From positions 62,001-126,000 of the forward strand of contig NZ_JACOFX010000001.1 of NCBI RefSeq assembly GCF_014284125.1: a stretch of DNA of 64,000 nt. Reading direction: 5' to 3'. Below, one piece after another: positions 7,616 through 16,522 of the stretch. The notes below the pieces were generated by a model. The model was not told where the DNA came from, made no database searches, and saw nothing but the letters and a program-made list of their open reading frames with translations. Positions within the stretch are counted from its first letter, which is position 1. Every line of letters begins with the position of its first letter. Source of the stretch: Undibacterium umbellatum (lineage in GTDB: Bacteria; Pseudomonadota; Gammaproteobacteria; Burkholderiales; Burkholderiaceae_D). The translations under genes and the position numbers were made by a program.

Positions 7616-9139
7616 TCAGGATGCGCTGACAGGGATGATGCCTATCTTCGCTTGCCATTCTTTTGGGCCAGTATTGTGTACGGATGTGCCGCTGGAATCA
7701 ACCGCAACTGTGACTGGCATATCGACGACATCAAATTCGTAAATCGCTTCCATGCCCAGATCAGCAAAACCAACTACCGAGGCTGATTTGATGGCCTTGG
7801 AAACCAGGTAAGCTGCACCGCCAACTGCCATCAAATATGCCGACTGGTGTTTGCGTATGGATTCAATGGCGACCGGGCCGCGTTCTGCCTTGCCTATCAT
7901 CGAGATCAGGCCGGTTTTTTCCAGCATCATGTCGGTAAATTTATCCATGCGGGTGGCAGTAGTCGGGCCAGCTGGGCCAACTGCTTCATCACGCACAGGA
8001 TCAACCGGGCCTACGTAGTAAATCACGCGGTTGGTGAAATCGACAGGCAATTGCTCGCCCTTGGCCAGCATGTCCTGAATACGCTTGTGGGCAGCATCGC
8101 GGCCAGTCAGCATTTTGCCGTTCAAGAGCAAGGTCTGGCCTGGTTTCCAGGAGGCGACTTCTTCCTTGGTCAGGGTGTTCAGATCGACGCGCTTGGATTT
8201 TTCTGTATCAGGTGCCCAGCTTACATCGGGCCAGTCAGACAGTTTTGGTGGTTCTATGTAGCTGGGGCCAGAACCATCAAGAACAAAATGCGCATGACGG
8301 GTAGCCGCGCAGTTAGGGATCATGGCAACAGGCTTGGACGCTGCATGGGTAGGGTACATATTGATCTTGACGTCGAGCACTGTCGTCAAGCCGCCCAGAC
8401 CTTGTGCGCCTATGCCCAGTGCATTGATCTTGTCGCACAGTTCTATACGCAATTCTTCCGTCTTGTTTTGTGGGCCACGTTGTTTGAGCTCATACATGTC
8501 GATGTCATCCATCAAGGATTCTTTGGCCATCAGCATTGCTTTTTCTGCGGTACCGCCTATGCCTATACCCAGCATGCCGGGAGGGCACCAGCCTGCACCC
8601 ATGGTAGGTACAGTTTTCATGACCCAGTCTATCAGGGAATCAGAAGGATTCAACATGACGAACTTGGTTTTATTCTCGGAGCCACCGCCTTTGGCTGCGA
8701 CTTTGACATCTACCGTGTTGCCAGGAACCAGCTCCATATGTACCACGGCAGGCGTGTTGTCCTTGGTATTTTTGCGTTCGAAGTGCGGGTCTGCGACGAT
8801 AGAGGCGCGCAGTTTGTTATCAGGGTCGTTATACCCACGACGCACACCTTCATTGACAGCGTCGATGATCGAACCACTGAAACCTTCAAAGCGCACACCC
8901 ATGCCTATTTTCAGGAATACATTGACGATACCGGTATCCTGACAAATCGGACGACGGCCTTCTGCGCACATGCGCGAGTTGGTCAGGATTTGTGCAATGG
9001 CATCTTTTGCTGCCGGGCTTTGCTCTGCCTCGTAGGCGCGCGCCAGATGGGCGATATAGTCGGCTGGATGATAGTAACTGATGTATTGCAGCGCTGCGGC
9101 TACTGATTCGATCAGATCGTCTTGCTTGATGACTGTCAT
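7616..9139 (-). CDS. fumA: Fumarate hydratase, class I (4Fe-4S)
   Basis: This 507-residue iron-sulfur fumarase interconverts fumarate and L-malate in the TCA cycle. Class I features are present: the cluster cysteines in RPICQDTG (C66), GWCPPGMLGIGIGG and IPNCAATRHAHF, and a C-terminal beta domain with KTGLISMIGKAERGP. It is unrelated to the class II (FumC) enzyme. The 507-residue length is typical of betaproteobacterial single-chain class I fumarases, so fumA is used as a family symbol. The enzyme is oxygen-sensitive by family. murI lies just downstream and a YqhA-type gene upstream. Confidence 0.95.
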   Translation of the reverse strand: MTVIKQDDLIESVAAALQYISYYHPADYIAHLARAYEAEQSPAAKDAIAQILTNSRMCAEGRRPICQDTGIVNVFLKIGMGVRFEGFSGSIIDAVNEGVRRGYNDPDNKLRASIVADPHFERKNTKDNTPAVVHMELVPGNTVDVKVAAKGGGSENKTKFVMLNPSDSLIDWVMKTVPTMGAGWCPPGMLGIGIGGTAEKAMLMAKESLMDDIDMYELKQRGPQNKTEELRIELCDKINALGIGAQGLGGLTTVLDVKINMYPTHAASKPVAMIPNCAATRHAHFVLDGSGPSYIEPPKLSDWPDVSWAPDTEKSKRVDLNTLTKEEVASWKPGQTLLLNGKMLTGRDAAHKRIQDMLAKGEQLPVDFTNRVIYYVGPVDPVRDEAVGPAGPTTATRMDKFTDMMLEKTGLISMIGKAERGPVAIESIRKHQSAYLMAVGGAAYLVSKAIKSASVVGFADLGMEAIYEFDVVDMPVTVAVDSSGTSVHNTGPKEWQAKIGIIPVSAS

Positions 9140-9212
9140 GATATGGCTCTTGGCTAGGTGAAGAAAAACTTTATAGCTGATTACTTTGTATGCTTGCGCA
9201 ATATTCTAGGGA

Positions 9213-9812
9213 TTAATGCTTACTGCCCGCTTGTGCAGTTCTTGTCATGATTTGGTCGCAATGGGCAATAGCCAAGGCAGACAGTAAAAAGACGATGTGA
9301 ATGCAAGTCTGTGCAATGATCGTTTCCGGCTTGTAATTTGCTGCATTGATAAATGTTTTCAGCAGATGTATCGATGAAATGCCAATGATCGCCATCGCCA
9401 GTTTTACCTTGAGTACTGATGCGTTGACGTGGGACAGCCATTCTGGTTGATCAGGATGTCCATCAAGCCCCAGGCGTGAAACGAAAGTTTCATAGCCACC
9501 GACAATAACCATGATGAGTAAGTTGGAAATCATGACTACGTCTATCAGACCCAGTACAACCAGCATGATGGTGGTTTCCGTCAGTTTTGTTGGCCGGACA
9601 CCGCCACTGGCTACCGCATCAATAATATGCTTCAGGGCTGCTTCATTGCCCATAGCAGCGCCGATCAAATCTACCAGTTCTACCCAGAAATGAAATACAT
9701 ATACGCATTGCGCAAGTATTAATCCCAGATAAAGTGGTAATTGCAGCCAACGGCTAGAGAAAATCAAGCTGGCAAGGGGAGAAAGTTTTGCTGAAGTTGC
9801 TGGTTTGTTCAT
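9213..9812 (-). CDS. YqhA/UPF0114-family inner-membrane protein
   Basis: About 199 residues with four likely membrane helices, a conserved YGGYE-like loop (VGGYETFVSRL) and the signature SSIHLLKTFI. This matches the UPF0114 (E. coli YqhA) family of inner-membrane proteins of unknown function. The start is placed at the ATG at 9812 (MNKPATSAKL); a longer form would need a TTG at 9839. It lies 73 bases upstream of fumA on the same strand. Confidence 0.85.
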   Translation of the reverse strand: MNKPATSAKLSPLASLIFSSRWLQLPLYLGLILAQCVYVFHFWVELVDLIGAAMGNEAALKHIIDAVASGGVRPTKLTETTIMLVVLGLIDVVMISNLLIMVIVGGYETFVSRLGLDGHPDQPEWLSHVNASVLKVKLAMAIIGISSIHLLKTFINAANYKPETIIAQTCIHIVFLLSALAIAHCDQIMTRTAQAGSKH

Positions 9813-10136
9813 GTCGGCAATCGTTGGTGAAAAAGGCAATTTTTAATGGTAGCCGGTATTTTACATGGGCAAAGCCCAGTCGTGTAGCTCAGGTGATAAA
9901 GACAGGTATGTAGTGGTGATGCAATGGTATCTTTGTGGTATCATTTTCTAAAAGAGCAAGCGTAAGGCTTGAGTAAGTCTGCAAGTTTAAGGTTTGCCTT
10001 GAGTTTGACTGTTAAAGTCTGGCGCGATGTCAGGTTTTTATAGGGCTGTATGAGATAGTGGCAAGGGTGTTAATCACCTGCTCAGGTTCAACAGAAGAGA
10101 AGATTTCAATCAAACGATAACAAGCTGGAGATACAA
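9813..10136. other. Intergenic region between the YqhA-type gene and acs
   Basis: This divergent region should hold promoters for both genes. Visible structure is limited to a short repeat pair (GGTATC at about 9926 and 9937) and two similar AAGG-C-TTGAGT segments at about 9964 and 9990. I could not fix a promoter with confidence. No RNA gene or ORF is supported. Confidence 0.4.
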
Positions 10137-12131
10137 ATGTCTGACCTCAACACTGCGCAAGCAGAAGCTAAAGCAGAATCTCGCGTTTTTTACCCACCGG
10201 CAGCATTTGTTGCTAATGCCGCTATCCCTAGCATGGATGCCTATAACGCACTATGCAAGGAAGCCGAGCAAGATTATGAGGGCTTTTGGGCGCGTCTTGC
10301 TCGTGAAAACCTGCACTGGCATAAGGATTTCAGCACAACGCTGGATGAATCAACCGCACCCATGTATAAATGGTTTGAAGATGGGTTGCTGAATGTGTCC
10401 TACAACTGTCTGGATGTAAATCTGCAGAACGGCAATGCCGACAAAGTGGCGGTGATTTTTGAAGCAGACAGTGGTGAAGTTAGCAAGGTGACTTACAAGG
10501 ATTTGCATGCAAAAGTCTGCCAGTTTGCCAATGGTCTGAAGTCACTTGGGATCAGCAAAGGTGACCGTGTCGTGATTTACATGCCCATGTCGGTTGAGGG
10601 CATCGTGGCAATGCAGGCTTGCGCCCGCATAGGTGCGACGCATTCAGTAGTATTTGGCGGTTTTTCTGCCAAATCCCTGCAAGAGCGTATTGTTGATGTG
10701 GGGGCAGTCGCCGTCATCACGGCTGATGAACAAGTGCGTGGTGGCAAGCATTTGCCCTTGAAATCCATTGTTGATGAAGCGTTAAACTTGGGTGATTGCG
10801 AGAAAGTAAAAAGTGTCGTTATCTACAAACGTACAGGCGGCAATATCAATCTTGCAGACGGACGCGATGTTTGGATGCACGATCTGGTAGCAACGCAATC
10901 AGCAGTATGTGAACCTGAATGGGTGAGCGCCGAGCATCCATTGTTTATACTGTACACATCTGGCTCCACAGGCAAACCAAAAGGCGTGCAACATTCATCG
11001 GGCGGTTACTTGTTGTGGGCCATCCTGACGATGAAATGGACCTTTGACATCAAGCCTTCAGACGTGTTTTGGTGTACTGCTGACATAGGCTGGGTGACTG
11101 GTCATACCTATATTACCTATGGCCCTCTGGCTGCCGGTGCGACTGAAATCGTGTTTGAAGGTGTGCCAACCTTCCCAAATGCGGGACGTTTCTGGAGCAT
11201 GATAGAAAAACACAAGGCCACCATTTTCTATACTGCGCCGACAGCGATACGCTCACTGATCAAGGCTGCAGATGGTGATGCGAGTATTCATCCAGATAAA
11301 TTTGATTTGTCATCCTTGCGCTTGCTCGGTTCCGTAGGCGAGCCTATCAATCCTGAAGCCTGGATGTGGTACTACAATAATATTGGTCGCGGCAATTGCC
11401 CTGTAGTAGATACTTTCTGGCAGACTGAAACAGGTGGGCACATGATGACACCATTGCCTGGTGCAACGCCTATGGTGCCAGGTTCTTGCACCTTGCCATT
11501 GCCAGGCATCATGTCAGCTATTGTCGATGAAACTGGCTATGATTTGCCTAACGGGCAGGGCGGTATTCTGGTGGTGAAGCGTCCATGGCCTTCCATGATA
11601 CGTACTATCTGGGGTGATCCTGATCGTTTCAAGAAGAGCTACTTCCCTGAAGAGTTCGGTGGCAATGTCTATCTGGCTGGCGATGGCGCAATACGCAATA
11701 AAGATACTGGTTATTTCACTATCACTGGCCGCATTGACGATGTGCTGAACGTATCCGGTCATCGCATGGGCACGATGGAGATTGAATCTGCCCTGGTGGC
11801 CAATCCTCTGGTGGCAGAAGCTGCTGTGGTTGGCAAGCCTGATGATACTACCGGAGAAGCGATTTGTGCTTTTGTTGTATTGAAACGCACACGTCCAACT
11901 GGTGATGAAGCAAAACAAATTGCGACGGAATTGCGCAACTGGGTAGCAAAAGAAATTGGCCCTATCGCCAAACCAAAAGAAATCCGCTTCGGTGATAATT
12001 TGCCCAAGACACGTTCTGGCAAGATCATGCGCCGCTTGTTGCGGGTATTGGCCAAGGGTGAGGAAATTACTCAGGATATTTCAACACTCGAAAACCCAGC
12101 TATTCTGGAGCAGTTGAAACAAGCGCAATAA
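10137..12131 (+). CDS. acs: Acetyl-CoA synthetase (AMP-forming)
   Basis: The 664-residue enzyme activates acetate to acetyl-CoA via acetyl-AMP. It has the adenylate-forming core motif [11 protein letters not shown] near residue 271, the acetate-pocket segment [10 protein letters not shown] (the second Trp of the usual WW pair is kept), the [13 protein letters not shown] hinge and the C-terminal [11 protein letters not shown] with the lysine at 629, which is acetylated to switch Acs off in related bacteria. The ATG at 10137 follows a GGAGAT ribosome site. The gene stands alone, with a long upstream region and a shared terminator downstream. A related propionyl-CoA synthetase is less likely, given length and motifs. 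Confidence 0.93.
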   Translation: MSDLNTAQAEAKAESRVFYPPAAFVANAAIPSMDAYNALCKEAEQDYEGFWARLARENLHWHKDFSTTLDESTAPMYKWFEDGLLNVSYNCLDVNLQNGNADKVAVIFEADSGEVSKVTYKDLHAKVCQFANGLKSLGISKGDRVVIYMPMSVEGIVAMQACARIGATHSVVFGGFSAKSLQERIVDVGAVAVITADEQVRGGKHLPLKSIVDEALNLGDCEKVKSVVIYKRTGGNINLADGRDVWMHDLVATQSAVCEPEWVSAEHPLFILYTSGSTGKPKGVQHSSGGYLLWAILTMKWTFDIKPSDVFWCTADIGWVTGHTYITYGPLAAGATEIVFEGVPTFPNAGRFWSMIEKHKATIFYTAPTAIRSLIKAADGDASIHPDKFDLSSLRLLGSVGEPINPEAWMWYYNNIGRGNCPVVDTFWQTETGGHMMTPLPGATPMVPGSCTLPLPGIMSAIVDETGYDLPNGQGGILVVKRPWPSMIRTIWGDPDRFKKSYFPEEFGGNVYLAGDGAIRNKDTGYFTITGRIDDVLNVSGHRMGTMEIESALVANPLVAEAAVVGKPDDTTGEAICAFVVLKRTRPTGDEAKQIATELRNWVAKEIGPIAKPKEIRFGDNLPKTRSGKIMRRLLRVLAKGEEITQDISTLENPAILEQLKQAQ

Positions 12132-12153
12132 ATTGGGTTTAAATCTATAAGTT

Positions 12154-12187
12154 AAAAAAATGGCGCTGCAGTGCAGCGCCATTTTTG
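12154..12187. terminator. Bidirectional terminator between acs and the MoxR gene
   Basis: An 11-bp GC-rich inverted repeat (12160-12170 with 12172-12182) is flanked by an A run on the left and a T run on the right, so it can end transcription from both convergent genes. Confidence 0.88.
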
Positions 12188-12200
12188 TCATCGCGCCTGG

Positions 12201-13064
12201 TTAGCGATTGGTGCGGGACATATGTACGAGGCGTTCAAACAAATGCACGTCTTGTTCATTTTTCAGCAAGGCACCATGCAGGGGAGGGACGGTGGCTTTA
12301 TTGTCCTTGCTGCGCATGGCGTCTACCGGAATATCTTCTGCCAGCAAGAGTTTCAGCCAGTCTATGAATTCAGAGGTGGAAGGTTTTTTCTTGAGGCCTG
12401 CAACGTCGCGGATTTCATAAAAGGTTTGCAGCGCCTGTGCCAGCAAGTCGGACTTCAATTTTGGGAAGTGGACGTCAACAATCTTTTGCATCGTTTCCTT
12501 GTCAGGGAATTTGATGTAGTGGAAAAAGCAGCGACGCAAGAAGGCGTCAGGCAATTCTTTTTCATTGTTTGAAGTGATGATCACTAGCGGGCGGTGCCTG
12601 GCGCGTACCATTTCGCGGGTTTCATAGACATAAAACTCCATGCGGTCAAGTTCACGCAGCAAGTCATTGGGGAATTCTATGTCTGCTTTATCGATTTCAT
12701 CGATGAGTAAAACGACTGGCTCATCAGCAGTAAAGGCTTGCCACAACACACCTCTGATAATGTAGTTATGAATGTCTTTGACACGTTCATCACCCAGTTG
12801 GGAATCGCGCAGGCGAGAGACTGCATCATATTCATACAGGCCTTGCTGTGCCTTGGTGGTAGATTTGATATGCCATTGCATTAAAGGCATATTCAGGGCG
12901 GCAGCAACTTCTTCGGCCAGCATGGTTTTGCCGGTGCCCGGCTCACCCTTGATCAAGAGCGGGCGTTGCAGGCTCAGGGCAGCATTGACTGCCAGTTTCA
13001 AATCGTCTGTGGCGACATAATTGTCAGCGCCGTCAAAGCGCAAGGTATTTGGAGCTTGGGTCAT
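12201..13064 (-). CDS. MoxR-family AAA+ ATPase
   Basis: This 287-residue protein has Walker A (GEPGTGKT, about residues 41-48), Walker B (VVLLIDEIDKAD), sensor 1 (IITSNNEKELPDAF) and the arginine finger region (LRRCFFHYIKFPD), typical of MoxR ATPases. They act as chaperones that insert metals or assemble enzyme complexes, usually with a VWA-domain partner encoded next to them. No VWA gene is seen here: the gene is followed by the convergent acs. Its target is unknown. It is divergent from two cytochrome c genes. Confidence 0.9.
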   Translation of the reverse strand: MTQAPNTLRFDGADNYVATDDLKLAVNAALSLQRPLLIKGEPGTGKTMLAEEVAAALNMPLMQWHIKSTTKAQQGLYEYDAVSRLRDSQLGDERVKDIHNYIIRGVLWQAFTADEPVVLLIDEIDKADIEFPNDLLRELDRMEFYVYETREMVRARHRPLVIITSNNEKELPDAFLRRCFFHYIKFPDKETMQKIVDVHFPKLKSDLLAQALQTFYEIRDVAGLKKKPSTSEFIDWLKLLLAEDIPVDAMRSKDNKATVPPLHGALLKNEQDVHLFERLVHMSRTNR

Positions 13065-13335
13065 GGGTATCGGCTCAGCGTGTTTGGTTACATAAAGGTG
13101 TAAAGAGTATAAGCGAGAACTGATACTCTTGTGAACGACTGTTCTTTTTCACTTGCAATCGAATTCGGAGGACGTTAAATTTTGCATTCGCAATTGCATA
13201 AATGCAGCTTTTTCACCCCTTGACAGGGGGCTGATGCCAGGTTTTTTGCGCAAATTTGATTGTAATCAGCTAAAATACTGAGTTATATCAAAACGCTATA
13301 TTTATTGATCTGCCTGCTAATTAATAATCGCTCAT
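13065..13335. promoter_or_regulatory. Divergent intergenic region, MoxR gene / cytochrome c genes
   Basis: It contains the palindrome GCAATTGC (13190-13197) inside a set of spaced TGCAT repeats (about 13183, 13195 and 13204), a short hairpin CCCCT-TGAC-AGGGG (13216-13229) and a TAAAAT box at 13271-13276 that could be a -10 for the cytochrome genes. These are observations by eye only. Confidence 0.35.
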
Positions 13336-13659
13336 ATGAAAAAATTGTTTGCACTCCTCGCTTTGGCGAGTCTCGCTCAAGCTGCTACGGCAGCAGATCC
13401 AGTTGGCAATCCTAAAGATGCTGCTGAAAAGAAAATCGCGATGTGTATCGGTTGTCACGCTATTCCAGGGTATAAAGCGACTTTCCCTGAGGTATACCAA
13501 GTACCCGTGATAGGTGGTCAATCTGCCAAATACATTGAGAGTGCCTTGAAAGCCTATCAAAAAGGTGATCGTAAACATCCTTCCATGCGCGGCATTGCTG
13601 GTAGCCTGACAGATCAGGATATTGCAGATCTGGCAGCATACTACTCACAACAAAAATAA
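13336..13659 (+). CDS. Periplasmic cytochrome c, class I, 107 aa
   Basis: A signal peptide (MKKLFALLALASLAQAATA) is followed by one haem c site, C37-IG-C40-H41, and a late Met (HPSMRG) as likely axial ligand. This is the small c4/c5-like single-haem class, an electron carrier to an oxidase or other periplasmic partner. No clear Shine-Dalgarno sequence is visible before the ATG. It is paired with a second cytochrome c gene 15 bases downstream; the two resemble halves of a dihaem cytochrome c4 encoded separately. Confidence 0.88.
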   Translation: MKKLFALLALASLAQAATAADPVGNPKDAAEKKIAMCIGCHAIPGYKATFPEVYQVPVIGGQSAKYIESALKAYQKGDRKHPSMRGIAGSLTDQDIADLAAYYSQQK

Positions 13660-13674
13660 GAATAGGATAGCATC

Positions 13675-14022
13675 ATGAAGAAAAATCTGTTGATGGCAAC
13701 TTTGTTGTCTAGCCTGTCTTTCGCAGCTTATGCTGGAGGTAATATTGATGCGGGTAAAGAGGCTGCAAAGAAATTCAATTGCGCATCTTGTCATGGCGAA
13801 AACTACTCCAAACCTTTGGACCCTTCTTATCCAAAGCTGGCTGGTCAGCATGCGGACTATCTTGCCCAGGCTTTGTACGCTTATCAGCGTGGAGCCGATG
13901 GCGCTTATGGCCGCTCTAATCCAACCATGGTCACGCAAGCCAAAGCTTTATCAAGCAAAGACATACAAAATATTGCAGCCTACTTGCAAAGTTTGCCAAG
14001 TGAGCTTGTGTTGAAGAAATAA
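13675..14022 (+). CDS. Periplasmic cytochrome c, class I, 115 aa
   Basis: A signal peptide (MKKNLLMATLLSSLSFAAYA) is followed by haem site C36-AS-C39-H40 and axial Met candidate M85 in NPTMVTQA. The segment YPKLAGQHADYLAQAL is characteristic of cytochrome c4/c553-type domains. An AGGAT ribosome site precedes the ATG. It is cotranscribed with the preceding cytochrome and ends at a strong terminator. The electron partner is not evident from the neighbourhood. Confidence 0.9.
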   Translation: MKKNLLMATLLSSLSFAAYAGGNIDAGKEAAKKFNCASCHGENYSKPLDPSYPKLAGQHADYLAQALYAYQRGADGAYGRSNPTMVTQAKALSSKDIQNIAAYLQSLPSELVLKK

Positions 14023-14037
14023 ACTTTTGCTTGTATG

Positions 14038-14067
14038 AAAAAGCCACGAATTATCGTGGCTTTTTTT
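14038..14067 (+). terminator. Rho-independent terminator after the cytochrome c pair
   Basis: A 12-bp stem AAAAAGCCACGA / TCGTGGCTTTTT with loop ATTA is followed by T residues, 16 bases after the stop codon. Confidence 0.93.
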
Positions 14068-14124
14068 ATATCTTCTGTTTCGTTTAATGGGTAAGGAATA
14101 GCTATCCGCATTTCTCTAGTCGAA

Positions 14125-14152
14125 AAAAAACCGACCTGAAGGTCGGTTTTTC
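14125..14152 (-). terminator. Terminator of the Ala/Pro-rich lipoprotein gene
   Basis: ACCGACC / GGTCGGT with loop TGAA is flanked by A8 on the left and T5 on the right. It lies 15 bases beyond the stop of the minus-strand lipoprotein gene and could work both ways. Confidence 0.85.
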
Positions 14153-14167
14153 TTAAGTAATTAAAAA

Positions 14168-14422
14168 TTACTTGGAAGCAGATGCGGAAGCTGCTGCTGG
14201 AGCGGAAGCTGCTGCAGATGCTGCAGGAGCTGCGCCAGATGCTGCTGCTGCGTCAGATGCTGCTGCTGGGGCTGGAGCTGCTGCTGGAGCTTCTGCAGGT
14301 GCAGATGCTGGAGCTGGAGCCGTTGCAGATGCTGCTGGAGCGGATGCTTCAGGAGCTTTTTTCTCGCCGCAAGCAGCCAGAGTCAATGCCAACAGGGAAA
14401 CGAGCAAGAGTGATTTTTTCAT
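14168..14422 (-). CDS. Ala/Pro/Ser-rich small lipoprotein, 84 aa
   Basis: The ATG at 14422 starts a typical lipoprotein signal (MKKSLLLVSLLALTLAAC, lipidated C18). The mature part is almost only Ala, Pro and Ser with a few Glu/Asp/Lys and no globular domain, like a flexible wall-spanning or spacer lipoprotein. The DNA is a run of GCTGCTGGAGC-like repeats, so its length may vary between strains. A longer reading from 14461 adds an unlikely N-terminus. It has its own terminator, and an 18-bp palindrome lies about 50 bases upstream. Function unknown. Confidence 0.75.
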   Translation of the reverse strand: MKKSLLLVSLLALTLAACGEKKAPEASAPAASATAPAPASAPAEAPAAAPAPAAASDAAAASGAAPAASAAASAPAAASASASK

Positions 14423-14474
14423 GTTTGTACTTTCAATAAATAGATCAAAAAAGAAGATCAAAACGTTGCGATGA

Positions 14475-14492
14475 ATAATTACCGGTAATTAT
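14475..14492. promoter_or_regulatory. 18-bp perfect palindrome upstream of the lipoprotein gene
   Basis: ATAATTACCGGTAATTAT is its own reverse complement. It sits 53-70 bases upstream of the lipoprotein start, a place suited to a regulator dimer binding site. There is no T tract, so it is not a terminator. Confidence 0.45.
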
Positions 14493-14679
14493 CGCTCTAT
14501 AGGTTAATTCGCGAGCTTCTCGCCAAAACGACATTCGGCCCCTACGAAAGTTTCCTAACCCGGAATTATAATGATTTTTCCATTAATGGAATAGGCATAG
14601 ATGCATTTTTGCACTCAAATCAGTCATTATTTCTAGCTAAGTAGCTAATTTTAGTGGGGATTTTCAGCTTTTTCTTGAA

Positions 14680-14735
14680 AATGCGCCATTTACAGAAAGA
14701 AAATTTTCTTTCATATTTTAGAAATATGGCGCATT
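14680..14735. repeat. Nested inverted repeat downstream of roxA
   Basis: AATGCGCCAT (14680-14689) pairs with ATGGCGCATT (14726-14735), and between them lies a perfect 16-bp palindrome AAAGAAAATTTTCTTT (14696-14711). The structure starts 11 bases beyond the roxA stop. It may stabilise or end the roxA mRNA, but lacks a clean T tract. Confidence 0.5.
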
Positions 14736-14745
14736 GCAGCATCCC

Positions 14746-15879
14746 TTAACGTATTTCCAGCCAGCCGTCTTCATACCAGAGGCAAAATGTTTCTAACGCA
14801 TCTGCGGAAATACTCGCCAAATCAGCGCCGTCGAGTTCTCTTTGATTTGCTAATTTGCTCAGACAGATTTTGTCCTCTTTACCAACAGCGAATGATTCAC
14901 CATTGATGAAAATATGTTTTCCTTTGTATAACATCAGGGATTTGCGCGATAGCCTTACGCCATTTTTCAAGGCCGACTGATGGAAGCGTTTAGGTGCCAG
15001 CGGTTTTTCGGGTCCACTGAAGAACACACTAGGTTTTGGTTCTGTCAGGTGTTCACCCAGGAAAATGAGTATGTCATCATCTGTAAATTGAATCTTGGCA
15101 ATCTCTTCAGCAACTTGTTCCAGCATTTCATTGCTAATTTCTGCCGGTTTGGCGCTGACTTTCAGGTCTGGATCTGCGTATCTTCCTGGCAAGTCTATCG
15201 AGTCCGACATGAAGTGCAGGAAGGATTCACCCAGTTCCTGGTACGAGGGGGCACGAAAACCTATGGAGTAAGTCATGCATTCGCCTATGGCAATGCCATC
15301 GTGGGCATATTTGGGCGGCAGGTAAAGCATGTCGCCCGGTTCCAACACGAATTCTTGCTCTGCCTTGAAGTTGCGCAAAATCTTGAGGGGCATGCCATCA
15401 ATCAGCGTAAGGTCTTTCTGCGCGCCAATGCGCCATTTGCGCTGTCCATGTGCCTGCAGAAGGAACACATCATAAGAATCAAAATGGGGGCCAACGCCGC
15501 CGCCATCGGCCGCAAAGCTGATCATCAGATCGTCAAGCCGGCTGTCAGGTATGAAGCGAAATTGCCTCAGCAAAGCATCTGCCTTGTCATCGTGTAAATT
15601 CACACCCTGTACCAGTAGCGTCCAGTCTTTCTTTTCCTTGATGGGTATGCTAGCTTGTGGGCCAGACTTCATTTCCCAGTGCTTGTTGAAGAAGCTGATG
15701 AGCCTGGATTCAACATCGTCACGGCCAGCCATGTCAAATAGCTCAGCTTTTGGGATCAGGGGTTGGAAGCCAGGGATAGCCTGGCGTATCAGCAAAGGCT
15801 TCTTGTGCCAGTATTCGCTGAGAAATTCTTCTGCTGTAATGTCGCCCAGCAGGGGCAGGAGAGTGGTATTTTTTTTCAT
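14746..15879 (-). CDS. roxA: Ribosomal protein arginine oxygenase (RoxA/YcfD-type JmjC)
   Basis: This 377-residue cupin/JmjC protein resembles E. coli YcfD, the 2-oxoglutarate and iron dependent oxygenase that hydroxylates an arginine of ribosomal protein L16. The iron-binding triad is visible: H132-x-D134 in GPHFDSYDVF and H193 in YAHDG, close to YcfD H125/D127/H187. The N-terminal HKKPLLIRQAIPGF is typical, and the C-terminal part matches the winged-helix region. It is divergent from slyD with a 79-base gap. Confidence in the superfamily is high; the L16 substrate is by family. Confidence 0.88.
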   Translation of the reverse strand: MKKNTTLLPLLGDITAEEFLSEYWHKKPLLIRQAIPGFQPLIPKAELFDMAGRDDVESRLISFFNKHWEMKSGPQASIPIKEKKDWTLLVQGVNLHDDKADALLRQFRFIPDSRLDDLMISFAADGGGVGPHFDSYDVFLLQAHGQRKWRIGAQKDLTLIDGMPLKILRNFKAEQEFVLEPGDMLYLPPKYAHDGIAIGECMTYSIGFRAPSYQELGESFLHFMSDSIDLPGRYADPDLKVSAKPAEISNEMLEQVAEEIAKIQFTDDDILIFLGEHLTEPKPSVFFSGPEKPLAPKRFHQSALKNGVRLSRKSLMLYKGKHIFINGESFAVGKEDKICLSKLANQRELDGADLASISADALETFCLWYEDGWLEIR

Positions 15880-15958
15880 GCCCGCATTATAGGCTGCGGC
15901 AAACGACTCGACTAGACAGGTATAATCTCAGTGCAAAATAAATTTTTAAGGAATTGCT

Positions 15959-16513
15959 ATGAAGATAGGCAAAAATTCAGTTGTTACTGCAGTCTATACC
16001 TTGAAAGACGCGCAAGATAACCTGATAGAAGAAGGTCAGGAGCCTATGGTGTACCTGCATGGCGGGTACGATAACGTGTTTCCCAAAATAGAAGAAGTCC
16101 TAGAAGGCAAGGAAAAGGGCTTTAGCACCATTATCCAACTCAATCCCGAAGACGCCTTTGGTGATTACGATGCAGCTTTGGTGAAAGTGGAGCCACGCGA
16201 ACGCTTTCCGTCACCGCTGGAAGTTGGCATGCAATTCGAAGGCATGCCAGAAGAATCGGATGATGAGGCTGACGAAGATAACGCGCATATTTTTACAGTC
16301 ACAGATATTGCCGATGATAAAGTTGTGCTTGACGGCAATCACCCCCTGGCTGGTATCGCCTTGCGTTTTAGCCTGACAGTTGAGGACGTGCGTGCGGCTT
16401 CGGAAGAGGAAGTCGCTCATGGTCACGTCCATGGTGCACACGGACATCATCATGATGACGATGAAGATGATGAAGGTATGGGCGATGAATATCGCAGCCA
16501 TCCTTTACACTAG
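15959..16513 (+). CDS. slyD: FKBP-type peptidyl-prolyl isomerase SlyD
   Basis: The 184-residue protein has a split FKBP domain with an inserted IF chaperone domain (about residues 70-125) and a His/Asp-rich C-terminal tail (HGHVHGAHGHHHDDD) that binds nickel and other metals in SlyD. It catalyses prolyl isomerisation and helps nickel delivery. It starts at an ATG preceded by AAGGAA. It is monocistronic with a downstream terminator shared with mutS. Confidence 0.93.
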   Translation: MKIGKNSVVTAVYTLKDAQDNLIEEGQEPMVYLHGGYDNVFPKIEEVLEGKEKGFSTIIQLNPEDAFGDYDAALVKVEPRERFPSPLEVGMQFEGMPEESDDEADEDNAHIFTVTDIADDKVVLDGNHPLAGIALRFSLTVEDVRAASEEEVAHGHVHGAHGHHHDDDEDDEGMGDEYRSHPLH

Positions 16514-16522
16514 GTCTGATTT

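Larger units (their letters stand above)
14423..14745. other. Intergenic region with two palindromic structures
   Basis: This region lies upstream of the lipoprotein gene and downstream of roxA (both on the minus strand). It holds the 18-bp palindrome at 14475-14492 and the nested inverted repeat at 14680-14735, listed separately. A CCATTAATGG palindrome is at about 14579. No ORF or RNA gene is supported. Confidence 0.5.

Noticed and set aside
7847-9106. 419-residue plus-strand ORF opposite fumA
   Set aside because: It is rich in Cys, His and Phe as expected for an antisense reading of a conserved gene, and lies entirely within the fumarase gene.
14172-14474. Ala/Gly-rich plus-strand ORF opposite the lipoprotein gene
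   Set aside because: The GCT-repeat DNA is open in several frames. Only the minus-strand frame has a lipoprotein signal and lipobox.
14980-15597. 205-residue plus-strand ORF opposite roxA
   Set aside because: It is inside roxA and has no recognisable domain, whereas roxA shows its iron triad.
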